From: Actinomycetes bacterium
GTDB lineage: Bacteria; Actinomycetota; Actinomycetes; Mycobacteriales; Micromonosporaceae
Length of the DNA stretch: 5,989 bases
Assembly (NCBI GenBank): GCA_023437285.1
Contig: JAEZGP010000672.1
Span: 1-5,989, forward strand
Direction of reading: 5' to 3'
Shown: one piece after another, positions 1 to 5,989 of the stretch
Position numbering within the stretch: position 1 is the first letter of the stretch
Layout of the letters: each line of letters begins with the position of its first letter
The notes under the pieces: generated by a model
What the model was told of the DNA's origin: nothing
The model's database searches: none
Seen by the model: the letters and a program-made list of their open reading frames with translations, nothing else
Made by a program: the position numbers and the translations under genes

Positions 1-2325
1 CTTCGGGTCGATGGGCATGAGGATCGCGCGGAACCGATCGTTCGACAGCAGTGTCAGGGGAATGGGCTCCGGCGCGAAGAAGGCGCAGACCTCCAGAACC
101 TTGGCGGCCGCGGGCATCTGCTCGCGCAGTCGCCGCAGCGAGATGCGCCACGTCGCGGTCGCCGTGCGCGGATAGGCGGAAGGCCGGTCCTGGTCGAGGA
201 GTTCGGCAGGCTCGATGGCGAGCGCTTCGATGTAACGATGCACGGCCATGCCGGTGGCAACAAGCCAGGCTGCCGCCTGTTCCAGGACGAGTGGAAGGTC
301 GCCGAGGTTCTCAGCCAGCAGATCGGCGTCCGCGTCGGAGAGACCAGTCACCTGTTGACGGAGGAACGCGATGCTCTCGCCGCGATCGAAAACGCCGACC
401 TCGACAGCCTTGGCGTGGCTTGCCCAGAGTTGGTTTCGCGAGGTCAGCAGGACGTGCCCGCTTCCCTGCGGCAGCAGGTCGCGCAGTTCCTCTGGGTTGT
501 CGGCGTTGTCATAGATCAGCAGCCAGCGGCGGTATGGCGTGCCCTGTCGAAGTGCCTCCAGGACGGCTCGGACGCTGTCCACCGTGCTTTCCCGGGCCAC
601 GCCCAAGGCCACCGCGAGTTCGAACAGGTCAGACCGAGCCGTTGTGGGCTGCTCCGCAGAGATCCACCACACGACGTCGTAGTCCGCCTTGAACCGGTGG
701 GCATACTCCACGGCGACCTGTGTCTTTCCTACACCACCAAGTCCCACCAGCGCCTGTGGGACGACGGCCGTGGGCGATGCCGCCAAGCGGTCGCGCAGCG
801 CCTCCAGCGCGACGCCGCGGCCAATGAAGGTCGCGTTGCGGGGCTGCACGTTCCATACCGGGGGAGGCGTGGACGGAAATCGTGGCCGTCGGCCGTTGAC
901 GTCGCCCTCGCGGTCATCGGCAGCCGATGGTGGCAGCGCGAACACCTCGCGCAGCTCGGAGCGTGCGCGCTCCTCGGACAGCACGGCCAGTTCAATCGCC
1001 GGCCGATCGGCGAACGGCAGCGGCAGCCGGACGGTGTCAAGGCGGATGGGGATCATCGAGCGAGGCGCGCCGGGGGACGCCTGCTGCGTGGCCAGCCGCC
1101 AGACCTCGGCCGCCTGCGGCACCTTGTGGTAGTCATCGGAGAGCAGCACGATCACGCGGTTGGCCTTGCTCAGCTCACGCTCGATGTCCACTCCAGCGAG
1201 CGCGCCCTGCGTATAGTCCACCGCCATCAGATGCGCCTTCAGGCCCGCGTCATCCAGCTCGCCGGCCACCCACTCGGCCCACATTCGGTCGACCGAGGCG
1301 TAGCTGATCAGCACGTCGGTGGTCAGCGGCGCCCGGATGCGCTCAAACTCGTTGAGCAGCAGGCGGCGGTCGCCTTCGGCGATGGTTGGTGCCTGCGACA
1401 CGCGGGACCTGGTCACGACACCCGTCAGGCGCTCGAACGCAGCCAGGAGCGAGTTGTGCTGGTGCGGCGGATCGCCGAAGTAGGCCAGGATCTCCTCGTA
1501 CGCGTAGAACGGCCGGTAGGGAATCTCCACGTCACCCCAGTACCGTTCTCGATTGTCGGGAGGAAGGTCGGCGAGGAAGTCTTCGAATAGCCGACGGGCA
1601 TAGTCTCGGCCGGCCGCCAGCTTCAGTTGCTCGCCGTCCTCGACCCGCATAGGTACGGGCAAGATGCGGATCGGCTCGTCCTTCCGTTGCCGGCGAATCG
1701 AGTGGGCGACAGCGGCGGCGCCTTGAACGCTCTGTGTGCTCATCGTGAAGCAGTCGACGACGACGTCGGGCAGCATCACGGTGCAGATGCCTGCCGCGTC
1801 GCTCAGCCCGGTGCGACTGTCTACGAGGACGTAGTCATAGTTGGCGAGCATGTCCTCGCGCAGCGCGCGCAGGAAGGCGGTGCCACCCTGCCGATCAAAG
1901 AAGTTCGCCCAGTCGAACGTGCTTACGGCGACTGAGTACGACCGGTCCTGCTTCCCCGCGGCGAGAAAGTCCACGACGCCGCCGTCGCCGAACTGCCACT
2001 CCAGTGAGACGGCGTTGCGCAATACCCGGGCGTGGTTGGCAATCAGGTCTGTGCCTGTGCCGGCGTCCGCGGGAGGCAGCATGGTCGCCGCAGCGTAGTC
2101 GCGGATCAGGTCGATGACGCCGGGGGTTGTGCGTAGTTCCTTGTCGCGTAGGAATGGATGGAAGTAGCGGTGCAAACCCGGCGATTCCAGATCCCAGTCC
2201 ACCGCGAGCACCCGCAGGCCGTTGCTCGCCATGATCCAGGCGAGGTTGGCGACTGCCATGGTGCGTCCGGTTCCACCCTTGTATGAGTAGAAAGTAATGA
2301 TCTCGGAGGACCGGTCCGCGTTCAT
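1..2325 (-). CDS. fxsT: FxsT-like protein: KGGTGR ATPase + TIR + NB-ARC (C-terminus off the left edge)
   Basis: This is a 5'-complete, 3'-truncated gene of 775 uninterrupted codons from ATG at 2325 to the window edge. Residues 1-310 are a ParA/MinD-like ATPase: variant P-loop KGGTGRT at 16-22 (signature Lys kept, second Lys replaced by Arg), DWDLESPGL at 43-51, and a Walker-B-like VDSRTG ending at 173. Residues 335-470 are a TIR domain beginning DVLISYAS (337-344). From about 497 an NB-ARC/STAND NTPase follows: FIGR 500-503, Walker A GLGGVGKT 528-535 with Lys534, Walker B LLIYDN 602-607, TSR 628-630, and a GLPL-like GDLPLVLE from 675. This order matches FxsT of the FxSxx-COOH system, in which tetratricopeptide repeats follow NB-ARC; they would lie beyond position 1. 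By family, NB-ARC is a nucleotide-driven switch that releases an effector on ligand sensing; the ligand here is unknown. No signal peptide or membrane segment is seen, so it is probably cytoplasmic. The ATG overlaps the fxsC stop and has a good GGAGAG ribosome site. A generic TIR/NB-ARC/TPR regulator outside an fxs locus remains possible. Confidence 0.85.
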   Translation of the reverse strand, partial: MNADRSSEIITFYSYKGGTGRTMAVANLAWIMASNGLRVLAVDWDLESPGLHRYFHPFLRDKELRTTPGVIDLIRDYAAATMLPPADAGTGTDLIANHARVLRNAVSLEWQFGDGGVVDFLAAGKQDRSYSVAVSTFDWANFFDRQGGTAFLRALREDMLANYDYVLVDSRTGLSDAAGICTVMLPDVVVDCFTMSTQSVQGAAAVAHSIRRQRKDEPIRILPVPMRVEDGEQLKLAAGRDYARRLFEDFLADLPPDNRERYWGDVEIPYRPFYAYEEILAYFGDPPHQHNSLLAAFERLTGVVTRSRVSQAPTIAEGDRRLLLNEFERIRAPLTTDVLISYASVDRMWAEWVAGELDDAGLKAHLMAVDYTQGALAGVDIERELSKANRVIVLLSDDYHKVPQAAEVWRLATQQASPGAPRSMIPIRLDTVRLPLPFADRPAIELAVLSEERARSELREVFALPPSAADDREGDVNGRRPRFPSTPPPVWNVQPRNATFIGRGVALEALRDRLAASPTAVVPQALVGLGGVGKTQVAVEYAHRFKADYDVVWWISAEQPTTARSDLFELAVALGVARESTVDSVRAVLEALRQGTPYRRWLLIYDNADNPEELRDLLPQGSGHVLLTSRNQLWASHAKAVEVGVFDRGESIAFLRQQVTGLSDADADLLAENLGDLPLVLEQAAAWLVATGMAVHRYIEALAIEPAELLDQDRPSAYPRTATATWRISLRRLREQMPAAAKVLEVCAFFAPEPIPLTLLSNDRFRAILMPIDPK

Positions 2326-5300
2326 GTGGGCTCTCCGTCCGTGGGGTGGGTCGGGCCATCCAGGATCGGCCTGGAACGAGCTGGTTGGTCAGGCACCTGG
2401 GGATTGACGGTGCCGGTACGGAAGACGCGATTTTGGGCGACCTCGAGGATCTCCTCGAGGTCGGCACTGAACAGGTCCGGCGTTGGGATATGGGCCCGCA
2501 ACATCACGCGATCGCGACGCTCTATGTGGCGGGGTAGGACGCTAGCGAGCCGCACCTGCAGTGCGGGCGCGTCGGCACGCGTCTCGGCGTCGGTGCTGTT
2601 GACGGGAATCATGACCGCGCCGATCCCGTCGTGGTTGTCGTAGTCCAGCAAGGCGCGTTGGTGGGCCGGCAGCGCCGGCGACCACGCGTCGACAAGCAGG
2701 ATGACGAGCTCGTTGCGCTCTCTGGCCCGTTCCATGCACTCACTGAGCTGGCTGATGTCGGCGACGTCCGAGTCGAACATGCGATCTTCTGCCACACGGA
2801 TCGCGAACTCGGCGAGTGTCTCCTCGACGTTGGGCCGGTACGGTGCCCAGTCGGCGGCGGAGTCGCCGTAGTACTCCAGCTTGCGGCGGACCGAGGACAT
2901 GTCATCGCGGGTGCCCGCGACGACAATGAAATGCACGACGGCCCGTGTCGAGAGGCGGGCCGTGCCGACGCTGCGGGGTTGTCGGCCAGGCGGTCCGGTG
3001 AGAGGGAGATCGCTCGCGCTGAACGCGTTGGGCACGTCCTCAAGCCGGATTGGCCGGCGCGGTTCGGGTACGTCGTAGGAGTGGGCCAAGCTGACAATGC
3101 GCTGAGCCAGATCGAAGACGAACTCGTGGTAGTCGTCGTGAAAGCGCTGCAGGTCGAGCATGTGGCGCAGCCCGTACTTGAGGTATGACGCCGCCGTTCC
3201 CGCACTGCTGAGCTGGATGTCTTCGGCCAAGGGATGCGGCACGGCCATCGGGATCCACCGTACGGGTAGCAGGGCCGGCGCCGGGCGTTTCCACTGCCTT
3301 TCGTACTCTGCCAGGCGTTTGCTGAACGCCGCCCACTCCCGGCCGCAGTAGTCCCGCCGAAAGTAGCGTGGCGACGTCATCGCGACAAAGCACTTGCAGC
3401 AGGAAAGCGCATCGCCCAAGGCCACCGGCCACCGCTGACCGACATAGAGGCTCTGCTCGTCGAGAAAGCCAACGGTGTCGTGCGGGTCCGCGCCCGATAG
3501 GTTTCGGACCTCCGTGGAAAGATCATTGAAAAATCGAATGACGTTTCGCGGATCATCCTCCCGCGCGTGGCTCAGGAAGAAATACAGCACGCTCCCCCTC
3601 CCGGTGGTCGGAGGAAGTCGATACCTTGAGACCTGGGAAGCCTCCGACGGCACTGTGGCTTGCCATCAGCATAAGGGGGGATTCAACATAAGGGCTTCCT
3701 CCGTCTGGACCGCGGGATAGATCAATTGAAGGTTGTGGCGATCTGCAAGTTTCCTTGATCTTTTCGTCGTCCGAAACGAATCATGAAAGACGGCGATGAC
3801 TGACAGTCGCGAAGGGCAGGTCGTCACTTTCTACTCCTACAACGGCGGCACCGGGCGGACTATGGCTATCGCTAATGTCGCGTGGATCCTCGCTGCGGGC
3901 GGTCAGCGTGTGCTGGTGGCGGACTGGGACATTGAGTCGCCGGGACTGCACAGGTTTTTCACGCCGTTTGCGAACGCCGAGGAGCTGGCGAACGCCGGCG
4001 GCGTTATCGATCTCATCAGGGAATTCGAGTGGGCGACGGTGAAGGAAACCGAACGGCAGCCTGGCTGGTATGAACGCTACGCCGACGTGCGGACCCACTC
4101 GCTGCCGTTGCGGTGGAACTTCCAGTCGGGCGGCACATTGCATTTTCTGCCGGCGGGTCGGCAGAACAATGATTATGCCTCCTCGATTCAGGGTCTTGAC
4201 TGGGAGATGTTCTACGAGTATCTCGGCGGAGGTCAGTTTCTCGACGCTTTGCGCATCAATATGAAGCGCAACTACGACTTCACCTTGATCGACAGTCGCA
4301 CGGGGGTCAGCGATGTCGCGGAGATCTGTACCATCCAACTTCCGGACGTGCTCGTCGCCTGCTTTACCTACAGCGAGCAGAGCATCAGCGGCGCGGTGCA
4401 GTTGGGCCGCCAGGTGCGTGAGCGATACGGAGCCCGCAAGATAAGGATTCTGCCGGTGGCAATGCGGGTGGACGCCATCGAGAGCGAGCGCGCTGCCGCC
4501 GGTCGCCTGCTTGCTATGCGACGTTTCGCGGGGATGCCGACGGACATGACGGAAGCCGAGCGGCAACGCTATTGGTCCCGGGTACAGGTCCCGTACCAGC
4601 CGCCGTACGCGTACGAGGAGATCCTGGCCACCTTTGGCGACCCGGCCGGGCAGACGGGTACCCTGTTGGCGGCCTACGAGGCACTCACTTCGTACATCTC
4701 TCTCGGTGCCGTCACGAGGCTGGCGCCGATGGACGAGGCAACACGATCGCGGGTAGTGGATCTGTTCCTGCGTCGAGTGTCCAGGCCAGATGGAGAGTCC
4801 GCCTGAGTCCTATTCATCCGCGAGGGCGTCACGGCGCGACTTTCACCTGCGTGAGATGAGGCGTATTCAATCAAGTGCGAGACGGTGCCTGTCCACTGTG
4901 GTGTCGTTACGCTGGATATGCCGAGCCTAATGGTGCGAGTGGCGCAGGGGGGTGCGGTGATTCCCGCAGGCACGTCGCAACGGGAGGTCCTCGCGAGCGG
5001 GGGTCGACGCCTCATGGTGGAATGGTCCGGCGACCGGCGGGGTGTGCCGGTCTTCCTCATGCATGGCACGCCGGGAAGTCGTAGCGGACCGAAGCCGAGA
5101 GGCAGCGTCTCCTATCGGCTCGGCGTGCTCCTCATCTCCTATGACCGTCCCGGTTATGGCAGGTCGACCCGCCACGCCGGCCGGAGCGTGGCGGACGCGG
5201 CCCATGACGTGGCGGCGATTGCCGACGCCCTCGACATCGACCGGTTCGCCGTCGTGGGACGCTCCGGTGGCGGCCCACACGCTCTCGCCTGCGCCGCGCT

Positions 5301-5989
5301 TCTGCCGCGCCGGGTCATCAGCACCGCGGTACTAGTTGGCCTCGCCCCGGCGAATGCCAGAGACCTCAACTGGTACGACGGCATGAACGCTGACAACGTG
5401 GCGGCCTACACCTGGGCCGACAACGACTATTCGACGCTCAAACGAGAGTTGACCTCGCGGGCGGCTAACCTCGCTGGTGACCCAGATAGTCTCCTCAGCG
5501 GACTTCGGACCCACCTGGATGCCGCTGACCGGAGGGTGGTTGAGGACGTCGCGATCCGTCGACAGCTGGCACAGACGTATGTGGAGGGACTGCGCGACGG
5601 CCCGTACGGCTGGCTCGACGACGTACTCGCGCTTCGCGGTGACTGGGGATTTGATCCCGGCGGCATCCCCTCGCCGGTGCGGATCTGGCACGGTGCGGAC
5701 GACCGGTTTTCCCCCGTCAGCCATGCCCAGTGGCTCGCTCGGCAGATCCCGGGCGCGGTGATCGACGTCAAGCCTGGGTCCTCCCACTTCGGCGCGGTTG
5801 AGATCTTGCCGGAGATCTTGTCCTGGCTGGCTGCGCCGCCGCGGTAAGGCGCCGGGCTAGTGGCCGACCTCGCAGAGCTGGTCGATCCCGGTGAGCTCCA
5901 GCAGGTGCCGGATGTGCGCGCGGGGTCGCAGCAGCCGCAGGCGGCAACCGGCCCGGGCCGCCGCCTGGTGTGCGCCGACGATCGTGGAG

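Overview
The window is high-GC DNA with strong G/C preference at third codon positions, GTG as well as ATG starts, and protein families typical of filamentous actinomycetes (Streptomyces or Micromonospora type): FxsC, a KGGVGR-type ATPase/TIR/NB-ARC protein, and a STAS antagonist. I cannot place the genus. No tRNA, rRNA, CRISPR array, insertion sequence or phage gene is visible.

Layout. A minus-strand pair fills positions 1-3590. The TIR-like protein FxsC comes first (3590 down to 2322). It overlaps by ATGA the start of a large multidomain protein that runs off the left edge (2325 down to 1). The 775 visible residues of that protein are, in order, a ParA/MinD-like ATPase with a KGGTGR P-loop, a TIR domain, and an NB-ARC (STAND) NTPase. 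This architecture fits FxsT, the tetratricopeptide-repeat protein of the FxSxx-COOH system, with the repeats expected beyond position 1. A 205-bp AT-richer divergent intergenic region (3591-3795) separates the pair from a plus-strand gene (3796-4806). That gene encodes a stand-alone paralogue of the first domain of FxsT. A plus-strand alpha/beta hydrolase follows (about 4957-5847). The right edge holds the C-terminal 43 residues of a minus-strand STAS-domain anti-sigma-factor antagonist.

How the parts may work together. FxsC and FxsT are translationally coupled, and both carry TIR-like domains. FxsT adds a STAND switch and a MinD/ParA-like domain, and a second copy of that domain is expressed divergently. 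This looks like a regulated signalling or biological-conflict module: a ligand-sensing STAND ATPase, TIR-type effectors and ATPase partners. The precursor peptide FxsA and radical-SAM enzyme FxsB that give the FxSxx-COOH system its name are not in this window, so they lie to the left of it, elsewhere, or are absent. The hydrolase and STAS genes show no sequence evidence of belonging to the module.

The most unusual observations are four. The stand-alone ATPase has an Asn in place of the signature P-loop Lys, so it keeps neither lysine. FxsC keeps a TIR-NADase-like glutamate while the same site is disturbed in the FxsT TIR. A 12-nt direct repeat lies in the divergent promoter region. A 26-bp near-perfect palindrome lies inside the 3' end of fxsC.
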